Source: Hominenteromicrobium sp900549945
GTDB taxonomy: Bacteria > Bacillota > Clostridia > Oscillospirales > Acutalibacteraceae
Length of the DNA: 64,000 bases
Direction of reading: 5' to 3'
Assembly (NCBI GenBank): GCA_902472305.1
Contig: CABRNK010000001.1
Span: 62,001-126,000, forward strand
Shown: positions 39,608 to 47,584 of the stretch, in pieces
Position numbering within the stretch: the stretch's first letter is position 1
Layout: each line of letters begins with the position of its first letter
The notes under the pieces: generated by a model
The model's input: the letters and a program-made list of their open reading frames with translations, nothing else
What the model was told of the DNA's origin: nothing
Database searches by the model: none
Program-made: the position numbers and the translations under genes

Positions 39608-40756
39608 ATGGTCAACAGAATTGTACTGAATACAATTTCCTATCACGGCAAGGGCGCGATCGAGAAAATCCCGGAGGAGCTTCAGGCGCGCGGCTATAAA
39701 AAGGCCTTCGTCTGCACCGACCCGGATCTGCTGAAATTCGGCGTGACACAGAAGGTCACCGGCCTGCTCGACGCGGCAAAGATCCCGTATGAAATCTACA
39801 GCGAGATCAAGCCGAACCCGACGATCGAGAACGTCCAGCACGGCGTGGAATCGTTCAAGCGCTCCGGCGCGGACTGCATCGTGACGATCGGCGGCGGCTC
39901 CTCGATGGACACCGCGAAGGCGATCGGCATCATCGTCGAGAACCCGGAATTCGCCGACGTGCGCTCGCTCGAGGGCGTCGCGCCGACGAAGAAGCACGCG
40001 GTCTTTACGATCGCCGTCCCGACGACGGCGGGCACCGCGGCGGAGGTCACGATCAACTACGTCATCACCGACGTGGAGAAGAAGCGCAAGTTCGTCTGCG
40101 TCGATACGAACGACATCCCGGAAATCGCGGTCGTTGACCCGGATATGATGGCCTCGATGCCGAAGGGCCTCACCGCCGCAACCGGCATGGACGCGCTGAC
40201 CCACGCGGTCGAGGGCTACATCACGAAGGGCGCCTGCGCGATCTCCGACATGTTCCACCTCGAGGCGATCCGCCTGATTTCCGAGAACCTGCGCGGTGCG
40301 GTGCAGAACACGCCCGAGGGCCGCGAGGGCATGGCGCTCGGCCAGTACATCGCCGGCATGGGCTTCTCGAACGTCGGCCTCGGCATCGTGCACTCGATGG
40401 CGCACGGCCTCTCCGCGCTGTACGACACGCCGCACGGCGTCGCCTGCGCGATCATCCTGCCCACCGGCCTCGAGTACAACGCTTCGGTCGCCGGTGCGCG
40501 CTACCGCGCGGTCGGCAAGGCGATGGGCGTCGAGGGCATCGACGCGATGAGCGACGAGGAAGCGGCGAATGCGACGATCGCGGCCGTCAAGCAGCTCAGC
40601 GCCGACGTGGGCATCCCCGCCGACCTCAAGGGCATCCTCAAGGAGGAGGACGTGCAGTTCCTCGCCGAGAGCGCCTATGCGGACGCGTGCTGCCCCGGCA
40701 ACCCGCGCGATACCTCCGTGGAGGAGATCGCCGCGCTGTACAGAAGCCTGCTGTAA
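39608..40756 (+). CDS. fucO: Lactaldehyde reductase, iron-dependent alcohol dehydrogenase
   Basis: 382-residue group III alcohol dehydrogenase reducing L-lactaldehyde to 1,2-propanediol with NADH, the usual anaerobic end of rhamnose and fucose breakdown. NAD-binding GGGSSMDTAKAIGI and iron ligands Asp and His in MDALTHAVEGY and His in GIVHSMAHGLSALYDTPHG are present. The start ATG 39608 is set by AGGAGG 10 bp upstream and by the family N-terminus; the frame upstream is AT-rich leader. It follows the nudix gene by 101 bp. Two terminators follow. Confidence 0.93.
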   Translation: MVNRIVLNTISYHGKGAIEKIPEELQARGYKKAFVCTDPDLLKFGVTQKVTGLLDAAKIPYEIYSEIKPNPTIENVQHGVESFKRSGADCIVTIGGGSSMDTAKAIGIIVENPEFADVRSLEGVAPTKKHAVFTIAVPTTAGTAAEVTINYVITDVEKKRKFVCVDTNDIPEIAVVDPDMMASMPKGLTAATGMDALTHAVEGYITKGACAISDMFHLEAIRLISENLRGAVQNTPEGREGMALGQYIAGMGFSNVGLGIVHSMAHGLSALYDTPHGVACAIILPTGLEYNASVAGARYRAVGKAMGVEGIDAMSDEEAANATIAAVKQLSADVGIPADLKGILKEEDVQFLAESAYADACCPGNPRDTSVEEIAALYRSLL

Positions 40757-40777
40757 GCGGTACAATCCATAGAACGG

Positions 40778-40815
40778 AAAAGGGTCCCGGAGCCGGTCGC
40801 TCCGGGACCCTTTCG
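40778..40815 (+). terminator. Terminator after fucO
   Basis: Inverted repeat AAAGGGTCCCGGAGC / GCTCCGGGACCCTTT, loop CGGTC, beginning 21 bp after the stop. A very stable stem; the following T-run is the TTT of the stem itself. Confidence 0.88.
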
Positions 40816-40892
40816 GCGTCTGCGCCATACCAGCTCCCCGCGGAATCTGCGTTTTGTGTGCGCGGGCTGCGGCGGAACGGCGCAAAAAATAG

Positions 40893-40930
40893 CCGCGCAG
40901 CGGGGAAATGCCTGCTGCGCGGTGTTTTTT
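40893..40930. terminator. Second, bidirectional terminator
   Basis: Perfect 9-bp stem CCGCGCAGC / GCTGCGCGG with TGTTTTTT on the plus side and an A-run (T-run on the minus strand) on the other. It can stop fucO read-through and the isomerase transcript from the right. The rest of 40931-41017 shows nothing that I can assign. Confidence 0.85.
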
Positions 40931-41017
40931 AGCTGTATTTTGGCGGCCGGACGGCTTCGCCTTTCGGCGGATTCCGAAAAGCCTGCCGTGTGCCGGAACC
41001 TAACCTCTGCGGTTTGA

Positions 41018-41839
41018 TTACCAGCCGAGGGACTTCAGGTACTCGCGGCTCATCTTCACGGCGTCGAGCGGCGCGCGCTCATAGGCCTGATCCTGCTCGA
41101 CGACGACCCACTTCGCGCCGGCGTCGATGGAAGCCTCGAGCACGGCGGGAATGTCCTGCATGCCGTAGCCGACCGGGCGGAACTCGAACTTGCCGGTTTC
41201 TTCTTTCTTCTCGGTCTCGATGCCGATCAGCTCGTACATGTTGGCGGGCTTGCCCTCCTTGTAGAAGTCCTTGAGGTGGACGACCGGCGCGCGGCCCGTG
41301 TACTTTCTGATGTAGTCGGCCGGAACCTCGCCGGCGACGTTGACCCAGCAGATGTCGATCTCGGTCTGGAGCAGCGAGGCCGGGATTTCCGAGTAGATGT
41401 AATCGAGCGCATACTGGCCGTTCGGCATTTTGATGAACTCGAAATCGTGGTTGTGGTAGAGCAGCGTGATGCCGACCTTGTTGCAGGCCTCGCCGATCTG
41501 GCGGAAGATCTCGATGTTTTCGAGGAACTTCTCGGTGCCCGGGCGGTCCTCCTCCATCAGGTACGGGATCGCGATGTACTGCATGCCGATTTCCTTATAC
41601 TGGGCGACGGTGCCCTCGATGTCGGCGGCAAGCTCCTGAAACGGGACGTGCGCGGAGAGCGGGACGAGGCCGACCTCATCGAGAACCGCCTTCACCTCGG
41701 CGGGCTTCATGCCGTACAGGCCGGCAAGCTCCACGCCGTCGTAGCCCATTTCCTTGAGCTTCTGCATCGTGCCCTTAAAATCGCGCTCGGCGTCGTCGCG
41801 GACGGAATAAACCTGCACCGCTACGGGTAAATTCTTCAT
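41018..41839 (-). CDS. Sugar phosphate isomerase/epimerase-like TIM-barrel protein
   Basis: 273-residue AP-endonuclease-2/xylose-isomerase-like TIM barrel (IolE/IolH superfamily), probably acting on a keto-sugar or inositol-type compound with a divalent metal. Barrel segments: VAVQVYSVRDDAERDF, GYDGVELAGLYG, HNHDFEF with a metal His, TEIDICWVNVAG with Glu/Asp ligands, VHLKDFYK with His, and VVEQDQ with Glu. The exact substrate is unknown. The start has AGGAGGAG 6 bp upstream and a minus-strand promoter at 41879. It is a single-gene unit next to the rhamnose genes but transcribed away from MurT. Confidence 0.88.
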   Translation of the reverse strand: MKNLPVAVQVYSVRDDAERDFKGTMQKLKEMGYDGVELAGLYGMKPAEVKAVLDEVGLVPLSAHVPFQELAADIEGTVAQYKEIGMQYIAIPYLMEEDRPGTEKFLENIEIFRQIGEACNKVGITLLYHNHDFEFIKMPNGQYALDYIYSEIPASLLQTEIDICWVNVAGEVPADYIRKYTGRAPVVHLKDFYKEGKPANMYELIGIETEKKEETGKFEFRPVGYGMQDIPAVLEASIDAGAKWVVVEQDQAYERAPLDAVKMSREYLKSLGW

Positions 41840-41878
41840 GGTGAACTCCTCCTGTGAAATAAATTTGGATCTGAAAAT

Positions 41879-41907
41879 ATTGTACAGGATTTTTCGGAAA
41901 AAGTCTA
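41879..41907 (-). promoter_or_regulatory. Promoter of the TIM-barrel isomerase gene
   Basis: Minus-strand TAGACT, 17-bp spacer, TACAAT, 40 bp upstream of the start codon. Confidence 0.65.
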
Positions 41908-41967
41908 CGGGAATTTATGAATTTTAGGCTTTATCCGCACAATTTTCCGATTCCCGCCGCCGTGCGC

Positions 41968-41996
41968 TTGAAAAGCCGCCCGCAAAATGGTATGAT
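41968..41996 (+). promoter_or_regulatory. Promoter of the murT operon
   Basis: TTGAAA, 17-bp spacer, TATGAT with an extended -10 TGG before it, 48 bp upstream of the murT ATG. Confidence 0.8.
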
Positions 41997-42043
41997 ACAA
42001 CAGAATACAAAAGCAATTCCGAAAAAGGAACGTGATTTTACGC

Positions 42044-43420
42044 ATGAAACGAAACCTGCGCTTTTATTTTGCCCTTTTGTTCGCACGGGGCACGGCCCTC
42101 GTCCTCAAGCTGATCGGCCGCAAGGGCACCTCGATGCCGGGCTCGTGGGCGATCATCCTCTGCCCCGATTTCATCGGCCGCATGCCAAAGCCCGAGAAGA
42201 TTATCGGCATCACGGGCACGAACGGCAAGACGACCGTTTCGAACATGATCGAGGACGTGCTCGAGGACAACGGCATCGACTTCATCTGCAACCGCTCGGG
42301 CACGAACGTGCACACCGGCATTGCCTCCACGCTGATCGCGAACAGCCGATTTTTCGGCAAGCCGAAGCACAAGCTCGCCGTGTTTGAGATGGACGAGCGC
42401 TCCGCACCGAACTTTTTCCCTTACATGCAGCCGGATATTCTGCTTTGCACGAATATTTTCCGCGATTCCTACAAGCGCAACGCGCACGCCGAGTTTATCC
42501 TCGATATTTTGAACCGCGAAATCCCGAAGGGGACGCGGCTCGTGCTGAATGCCGACGACCCGCTGTGCAGCGCGATCGCGCCGGAAAACGACCGCGTCTA
42601 CTACGGCATCGACCGCCTCGATACCGACAAGACGGTGTGCGACAACATCGTCAACGACGTGCCGGTATGCCCGCGGTGCTTCGGCCCGCTCACGCACGAC
42701 GTCGTGCGCTACCACCACATCGGCCGCGTCCGCTGCGAAAGCTGCGGCTACCATTCGCCGGCGCCCGATTACCGCGCGACGGACGTCGATATCGAGCACA
42801 TGCAGATGACCGTCGAAAAGGACGGCCGCGCGGATGTTTACCCGCTCGCGAATGCGAACAACATCAACATCTACAACTCGCTGGCCGCCGTCGCGGTGCT
42901 GCGCGAGTTCGGCCTCACGCCGGAGCAGATTGAAAAATCCTTCCGGAAGATGGGCATCAGCGAGACGCGCTACTCCGAAACGGAGGCGAACGGCCGCAAA
43001 ATCATCCTGCACCTCGCGAAGGGGCAGAACCCGATCGCCTGCTCGCGCGCGTTTGAGAACATCCGCAACGCGCCGGGGAAAAAGGCCGTCATCCTGTTTC
43101 TCGACGACTACTTCGACGCGCGCCACACGGTCGAGAACACCGCTTGGTTCTACGACACCGACTTTGAGTTTTTGAACGACGAGAGCGTCGTGCAGGTCGT
43201 CATCGCCGGCGCGCGCCACCACGATACCTACGTGCGCGCGCTGCTCGCGGGCATCCCGGCGGAGCGCATCGTCCACATGCGCGGGGAAAACGACGCGCCT
43301 GCCGCCGTTACGCCCGAGGCGGACACCGTGTTCATCCTCTACGACGTCTACACGATCCGCCTTGCGAATGAGATCCGCCAGAAGCTGCTTGACAGCGGGA
43401 AGGAGGCTGCCTCGAAATGA
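42044..43420 (+). CDS. murT: MurT: lipid II isoglutaminyl synthase, Mur-ligase subunit
   Basis: 458-residue Mur-ligase family protein that, with GatD, amidates the alpha-carboxyl of D-Glu in lipid II. ATP-binding loop GITGTNGKTTVSNMIED, the central-domain FEMDERSAPNFFPYMQPDILLCTNIFRDSYKR and ANNINIYNSLAAVA are typical. The MurT-specific zinc ribbon is complete (CPRCFGPLTHD ... VRCESCGYHSP). The C-terminal DUF1727 region ends LANEIRQKLL. ATG 42044 has AAAGGAA 13 bp upstream. Its stop overlaps the next gene by ATGA. The partner glutaminase in this window lacks catalytic residues, so the amide donor is an open question. Confidence 0.92.
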   Translation: MKRNLRFYFALLFARGTALVLKLIGRKGTSMPGSWAIILCPDFIGRMPKPEKIIGITGTNGKTTVSNMIEDVLEDNGIDFICNRSGTNVHTGIASTLIANSRFFGKPKHKLAVFEMDERSAPNFFPYMQPDILLCTNIFRDSYKRNAHAEFILDILNREIPKGTRLVLNADDPLCSAIAPENDRVYYGIDRLDTDKTVCDNIVNDVPVCPRCFGPLTHDVVRYHHIGRVRCESCGYHSPAPDYRATDVDIEHMQMTVEKDGRADVYPLANANNINIYNSLAAVAVLREFGLTPEQIEKSFRKMGISETRYSETEANGRKIILHLAKGQNPIACSRAFENIRNAPGKKAVILFLDDYFDARHTVENTAWFYDTDFEFLNDESVVQVVIAGARHHDTYVRALLAGIPAERIVHMRGENDAPAAVTPEADTVFILYDVYTIRLANEIRQKLLDSGKEAASK

Positions 43421-44118
43421 AAATAGAGATCCTGTTCCCGGAGTTCTGCAACCTCTTCGGCGACACGTACAACATGATCTACCTTGAAAAAACGCTGCCG
43501 CAGGCGGAGTTTATCCGCACGCCGATCGGCGGCACGGTGCGCTTCACCGAGGAGAAAATCGACCTTGTCTACATGGGCCCGATGACCGAGCGCATGCAGG
43601 CGCGCGTGATCGAAAGGCTCCGCCCGCTGAAGGAGAAGATCCGCGCGGCGATCGAGAGCGGCACCGTGTTTCTCTTCACCGGCAACGCGCTCGAGGTTTT
43701 CGGCGACTACATCGAGACGGAGGACGGCGGCCGCATCGAGTGTCTTGGCCTGTACCGCCTCTTTGCAAAGCGCGACATGATGCACCGCCACAACAGCGAT
43801 TTCGAGGGAACCTTTGAGGGCGAGACCGTCATGGGCTTCAAGACGCAGTTCACGATGGCCTACACGCCGGACGAATCCCTCGGCCTTTTCAAAAAGACGA
43901 AGGGCGTGGGGCTGAACCCGAAGGCCGCGTGGGAGGGCGTCCGCCTGCACAATTTCTTCGGCACCTACCTTGTGGGGCCGATTCTCGTGATGAACCCGCC
44001 GTTCACGAAATACCTGCTGCGGCTGATCGGCGCGGGAGACGTGCCGCTCGCCTTCGAAAAGGAAAATATGGAGGCGTACGCGCAGCGCAAAAAGGATTTT
44101 GCGGAAAAGGTGCGCTGA
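43417..44118 (+). CDS. GatD-like subunit, class I amidotransferase fold with catalytic residues missing
   Basis: 233-residue protein in the position and fold of GatD, the glutaminase partner of MurT. The GatD-like start EILFPEFCNLFGDTYNMIYLE and the end of the domain are well preserved. Where active GatD has its nucleophile Cys (CGGYQ-like), this protein has TGNALE with Thr88. Where GatD has GTYLHGP with the catalytic His, it has GTYLVGP with Val186. Hence it should not hydrolyse glutamine in the usual way. It may be a structural partner of MurT, use free ammonia, or have a new role. It overlaps murT by 4 bp and the glycosylase gene by 1 bp. Confidence 0.85.
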   Translation: MKIEILFPEFCNLFGDTYNMIYLEKTLPQAEFIRTPIGGTVRFTEEKIDLVYMGPMTERMQARVIERLRPLKEKIRAAIESGTVFLFTGNALEVFGDYIETEDGGRIECLGLYRLFAKRDMMHRHNSDFEGTFEGETVMGFKTQFTMAYTPDESLGLFKKTKGVGLNPKAAWEGVRLHNFFGTYLVGPILVMNPPFTKYLLRLIGAGDVPLAFEKENMEAYAQRKKDFAEKVR

Positions 44119-44603
44119 TGGAAAAGGTTCTGCACAACATCCCGCCCGTGTTCGATGCAAAGAGCCGCGTTTTGATCCTCGGCTCGTTCCCGTCGGTCAA
44201 ATCGCGGGAGGGGATGTTTTTCTACCACCACCCGCAGAACCGCTTCTGGCGCGTGGTCGCCGCGGTGTGCGGCGCGCCGGTGCCGGAGACGGTCGGGGAA
44301 AAGCGCGCGCTGCTCCTTCAAAACCGCATCGCGCTGTGGGATGTGATCGCCTCGTGCGCGATCGCGGGCTCCTCGGATGCGAGCATCCGGGACGCCGTGC
44401 CGAACGACTTCAGCCGCATTTTGTCGCAGGCGGAGATCCGGCACATCTACACGAACGGGCAGACCGCGCACCGGCTGTACGGGAAGCATCAGGCGCAGGG
44501 CGTCAGACTGCCGGAGACGGTTCTGCCCTCCACAAGCCCTGCGAACGCCGCGTGGAGCCTCGAGCGGCTGATTGCGGCGTGGTCGGTGATCCGCGACGCA
44601 TGA
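44118..44603 (+). CDS. DNA-deoxyinosine glycosylase (uracil-DNA glycosylase superfamily)
   Basis: 161-residue UDG-fold enzyme of the group acting on deoxyinosine or G:U-type mismatches in DNA. The motif LILGSFPSVKSREGMFFYHHPQNRFWRV is the substrate pocket of this clade, and LPSTSPANAAW is motif 2. ALWDVIASCAIAGSSDASI lies between. The length is normal. ATG 44118 overlaps the stop of the GatD-like gene (TGATG), so it is translationally coupled; GC-rich overlap sequence makes the upstream open frame an artefact. Repair function is from family knowledge. Confidence 0.88.
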   Translation: MEKVLHNIPPVFDAKSRVLILGSFPSVKSREGMFFYHHPQNRFWRVVAAVCGAPVPETVGEKRALLLQNRIALWDVIASCAIAGSSDASIRDAVPNDFSRILSQAEIRHIYTNGQTAHRLYGKHQAQGVRLPETVLPSTSPANAAWSLERLIAAWSVIRDA

Positions 44604-44666
44604 GCCGGCCCTTCGGCGCGGCAGTTTTTGCCCCGCGCGTTCAGGGTGCGGGCGATAGGAGAAAGG

Positions 44667-45020
44667 ATGGTTTCGATGACCAGAGAAGAAATGATGGCCT
44701 GCATTCTCGACAGCGTGCCGTACCGCATCGTGTTCGTCGATACGGACCACATCATCCGCTACATGAACCGCGAGGCGAAACACCACTACTACGCGGTGCG
44801 CGGTTACGGCGACCTGATCGGAAAATCGATCTTCGAGTGCCACTCGGAGAAATCGAAGGAGATGCTGATCGCGGCGGTGGAGAAACTCAAAAACCACGGC
44901 AACGAGATCTATCTCGGCGTCAGCGTTTACAACGAGCGCAAGTACATCAACCCCGTGCGCGACGAAAACGGCGTGCTGATCGGCTATTTCGAGCGTTTCG
45001 AACGCAATTTGCAGAAATAA
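44667..45020 (+). CDS. Stand-alone PAS-domain protein
   Basis: 117-residue protein made of one PAS domain: ILDSVPYRIVFVDTDHIIRYMNREAKHHY is the N-cap and first strands, DLIGKSIFECHSEKSKEMLIAAVEKLKNHG the helical part, YINPVRDENGVLIGYFERFERN the last strands. There is no output domain, so it probably senses a ligand or redox state and binds a partner. The family is common in Clostridia without a known role. ATG 44667 has AGGAG 5 bp upstream; ATG 44676 is an alternative. It is closed by a terminator. Confidence 0.82.
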   Translation: MVSMTREEMMACILDSVPYRIVFVDTDHIIRYMNREAKHHYYAVRGYGDLIGKSIFECHSEKSKEMLIAAVEKLKNHGNEIYLGVSVYNERKYINPVRDENGVLIGYFERFERNLQK

Positions 45021-45023
45021 AAA

Positions 45024-45066
45024 GAACCGTTTCCGGCCGAAAAGCCGGGAGCGGTTCCATTTGTTT
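45024..45066. terminator. Terminator between PAS gene and MATE gene
   Basis: Imperfect stem GAACCGTTTCCGGC / GCCGGGAGCGGTTC followed by CATTTGTTTT. It ends the PAS transcript and may also stop the opposing MATE transcript. Confidence 0.82.
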
Positions 45067-45090
45067 TGGGGAGAAGCCGGGCGCGTGCGC

Positions 45091-46485
45091 TCAGCCTGCG
45101 GCCTCAGGGCTGGGCTCCGCCGGCACGTCCTCGGGCAGCGGGGGAAGCGCTCTCTGCCAGAAGCCGCCGTAGTAGTAGATCAAGTTCGGGATCAGGCCGA
45201 GGATCCAGCCGATCGGCGCGGAAAACCAGATGCCGGTGTAGCCGATCCAGATGGGCAGGAGGATCGAAAGGCCGATCTTGCTGCCGAGCTCCACGAAGGA
45301 GGAGATCATCGTGACGCCGATTTTGCCCATGCCCTTCAGCGTGCTGTTGTAGAGCCAGATCCACCCGAGGAACGGGAAAAACCAAGACTGGATGCGCACG
45401 AAGCTGAGCGAGGCCTCGATGACCTGTGTTTCCTCGGGCTTTACGTAGAGCAGGACGAGCGGCTCGGCGAAGATCAGGGAGAGCGCGCTTGCGAGCACGG
45501 AGAGACCGCCGACGAGCAGGAAGATCTCGCGCACGCCGCGGCGGATGCGGCCGGCCAGCCGCGCGCCGAAGTTCTGCCCGACATAGACCGAGAAGCCGAA
45601 GGAAAAGTTGCTGAACAGCATGACGGCGAGGTTCTGCACATTGCTGCCGACCGTGAAGGCGGCGACCACGTTCGCGCCGAAGCCGTTGATCACGCGCGTG
45701 ATGACCATCATGCCGACGGAGAGCAGCGCGCCCTGTAAGGCCATCTGCGCGCCCATGCCGAAGATGCGCAGCAGAACCGCCGTATCCGGCTTGAAATCGT
45801 CCTTTTTCAGGCGGAGCTGCGGGTGCTTTTTGAACATGTAGGCGATGCAGACCGCGGCGGAGACCGCCTGCGCGATCACCGTGGCGCCGGCGACACCCGC
45901 CACGCCGAGCTCAAAAATGAGCACGCTCAGAAGGTCGAGCGCCACGTTGAGCAGAGAGCAGAAAATGAGGAAGATCAGCGGCGTTTTGCTGTCGCCGAGC
46001 GCGCGCAGCACGGAGGCCGCCGCGTTGTAGGCGAACTGCGCGATGCCGAGCCCGCCGATCAGCTGGATGTAGAGCACAGACATGTCGATCACGCTTTCCG
46101 GCGTGTTCAAAAGCAGCATCAGCGGGCGCGCGAGCAGCATGCTCACGACGCACATGGCGGCGCCGATGCCGAGCGTCAGGTAAACCGTGCTGACGAGTCC
46201 GGCGCGGATTTTTTTCTCGTCGCCCGCGCCGACGAACTGGGAGATCACGATCGAGACGGCGCTCGTCACGCCGGTTGAGAGCAGCAGGATGAAATTCGTC
46301 GTCGAGGTCGTCGCGCCGACGGCAGCGAGCGCCTCGGAGCCGACGTAGCGGCCGAGCACCGCGGAATCCACCATCGTGTAAAGGGACTGGAACACGCTGC
46401 CGAGCATCATCGGCAGCGCAAAGCGCAGCATCAGGCTGATGGGCCTGCCGCGGGTCATGTCGATCGCACCGGATCTTCCTGCCAT
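45091..46485 (-). CDS. MATE family efflux transporter
   Basis: 464-residue MATE exporter, the second of two in this window. It starts MTRGRPISLMLRFALPMMLGSVFQSLYTMVDSAVLG, the standard helix 1. Twelve helices in two halves follow, with GATTSTTNFILLLSTG and the second-half FGFSVYVGQNFGAR motif. It belongs to the MepA/NorM-like group. Unlike the first MATE, its leader is short and no hairpins stand out. GAGGAAGAAAGAC lies before the ATG. It has its own promoter at 46552. Substrate unknown. Confidence 0.93.
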   Translation of the reverse strand: MAGRSGAIDMTRGRPISLMLRFALPMMLGSVFQSLYTMVDSAVLGRYVGSEALAAVGATTSTTNFILLLSTGVTSAVSIVISQFVGAGDEKKIRAGLVSTVYLTLGIGAAMCVVSMLLARPLMLLLNTPESVIDMSVLYIQLIGGLGIAQFAYNAAASVLRALGDSKTPLIFLIFCSLLNVALDLLSVLIFELGVAGVAGATVIAQAVSAAVCIAYMFKKHPQLRLKKDDFKPDTAVLLRIFGMGAQMALQGALLSVGMMVITRVINGFGANVVAAFTVGSNVQNLAVMLFSNFSFGFSVYVGQNFGARLAGRIRRGVREIFLLVGGLSVLASALSLIFAEPLVLLYVKPEETQVIEASLSFVRIQSWFFPFLGWIWLYNSTLKGMGKIGVTMISSFVELGSKIGLSILLPIWIGYTGIWFSAPIGWILGLIPNLIYYYGGFWQRALPPLPEDVPAEPSPEAAG

Positions 46486-46551
46486 GTCTTTCTTCCTCCG
46501 TTTTAACGCAAAAATGAAGGGCGGACCGGGAAGCGATTCGCCCTTATCTCT

Positions 46552-46580
46552 ATTTTAACAAGATTTTCCCAAGGGTTCAA
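46552..46580 (-). promoter_or_regulatory. Promoter of the second MATE gene
   Basis: Minus-strand TTGAAC, 17-bp spacer, TAAAAT, 67 bp upstream of the start. Confidence 0.75.
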
Positions 46581-46649
46581 GATACGGGAAATCCAAATCA
46601 GCGGCCGGAAAAATTGTGTATAATATACAACGCTGCTGTGCCAGAGCCG

Positions 46650-46820
46650 TCAAGGCATGGAATAAGTGAACATTTCGTAGTGCAGCGCGGCGCCCACGTC
46701 GATGGCTTCGGGCAGCAGCGCCCGCGCAACGAGGATCTCATCCCCGCTGCCGTCGTCGGTGCGCAGCAAAACGGCGTAATCGCCGTCGATGCGGCTCACG
46801 ATGTAGTCGTAGGGTCCCAT
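46650..46820 (-). CDS. Small protein, DUF3006-like
   Basis: 56-codon gene. It reads MGPYDYIVSRIDGDYAVLL, continues with a short acidic loop, then EILVARALLPEAIDVGAALHYE and ends FTYSMP. AAAGGAG lies 7 bp before ATG 46820. The pattern RIDGDYAVL ... VARALLP resembles DUF3006-type small beta proteins, which often carry a RxxGxxAV strand and a later LLP turn. Function unknown. It follows the GNAT gene by 66 bp on the same strand and may be co-transcribed with it. Confidence 0.72.
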   Translation of the reverse strand: MGPYDYIVSRIDGDYAVLLRTDDGSGDEILVARALLPEAIDVGAALHYEMFTYSMP

Positions 46821-46886
46821 GTTCCGCTCCTTTCCGTTTTGTCCGTGTGTGGAGGACAGAGCGCCGCGGCCTTCGCGCAGGAAGTT

Positions 46887-47459
46887 TCAGTGCGCGGCCC
46901 CGCGCACAAGCGACGCGGCGTGCTCGCGCGCCCGCTCGTAGTCCTCGTTTTCGATCAGATACGGCTTTGTAAAGCGATCGGCCTCCGGGTTTTCCGGCTC
47001 AATCTCCCGCGCCATCAGCAGCACGCCGTTTTCCTCGCGGACGGGGCGAAAGCCCATCCTTTCGTGAAAGGCTCTGGCCGCGTCGTTCGGCAGCGCGATG
47101 TGGGCGGTCACGCGGCGGTAATTCGCGTGGTGCATGATCGCGAGCATCAGGCTGTAGAGCGAGGCGCCGACGCCGCGGCGCTGGTATTCGGGCGCGACAT
47201 AGAGCTGGATATCCGCCGTGAACCGGTCGGCCGGCTCCACGCCGCGCTCGGTCAAAAGGCAGAAGCCCGCCGTGGCGCTGTCGATTTCGGTCATAATCCA
47301 GCCGCGCCCGTAGGTGTAGCGGTCTATGCGCTGGATGTATTCTGCGAGGGGCGGCGCGGTTTCGTCCGGCGTGCAGTTCGTGTTTTCCACATAGGGCGCG
47401 TAGATTTTGAGCATGGAAGGCGCGTCCCATTCGTTGATTCTTCTTACAGCAACTCGCAT
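46887..47459 (-). CDS. GNAT family N-acetyltransferase
   Basis: 190-residue acetyltransferase. The acetyl-CoA loop lies in LYVAPEYQRRGVGASLYSLML (RRxGxG), and ALPNDAARAFHERMGFRPVREENGVLLMA is the C-terminal region. The N-terminal RRINEWDAPSMLKIYAPYVENTNCT resembles the phosphinothricin-acetyltransferase-like (Pat/YwnH) subgroup, so the substrate may be an amino acid analogue. ATG 47459 was used; GTG 47468 with GGGGG upstream is equally possible. The downstream small gene is probably in the same transcript. Confidence 0.86.
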   Translation of the reverse strand: MRVAVRRINEWDAPSMLKIYAPYVENTNCTPDETAPPLAEYIQRIDRYTYGRGWIMTEIDSATAGFCLLTERGVEPADRFTADIQLYVAPEYQRRGVGASLYSLMLAIMHHANYRRVTAHIALPNDAARAFHERMGFRPVREENGVLLMAREIEPENPEADRFTKPYLIENEDYERAREHAASLVRGAAH

Positions 47460-47544
47460 TTGTATCACCAGAGCCCCCGCCGGGCGGGCGCTTCCTTTCT
47501 TGAAAAAGCAGGGATTAAAAACAGGGGGGGAATAAGGCAGCAGG

Positions 47545-47584
47545 GTTTAAGCGGGGCTTAAAACAAGCGCTTTTGAACAAAAGC
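47545..47584 (-). terminator. Terminator after the ribokinase gene
   Basis: Two small inverted repeats lie directly after the ribokinase stop: GCTTTTG / CAAAAGC and GTTTAAGC / GCTTAAAAC. The second follows a TTGTTTT tract on the minus strand. Stems are AT-rich, so strength is moderate. Confidence 0.55.

Noticed and set aside
41879..41907. AraR half-site at TTGTAC upstream of the TIM-barrel isomerase
   Set aside because: Only one half-site without partner, fully explained by the -10 hexamer TACAAT read on the other strand.
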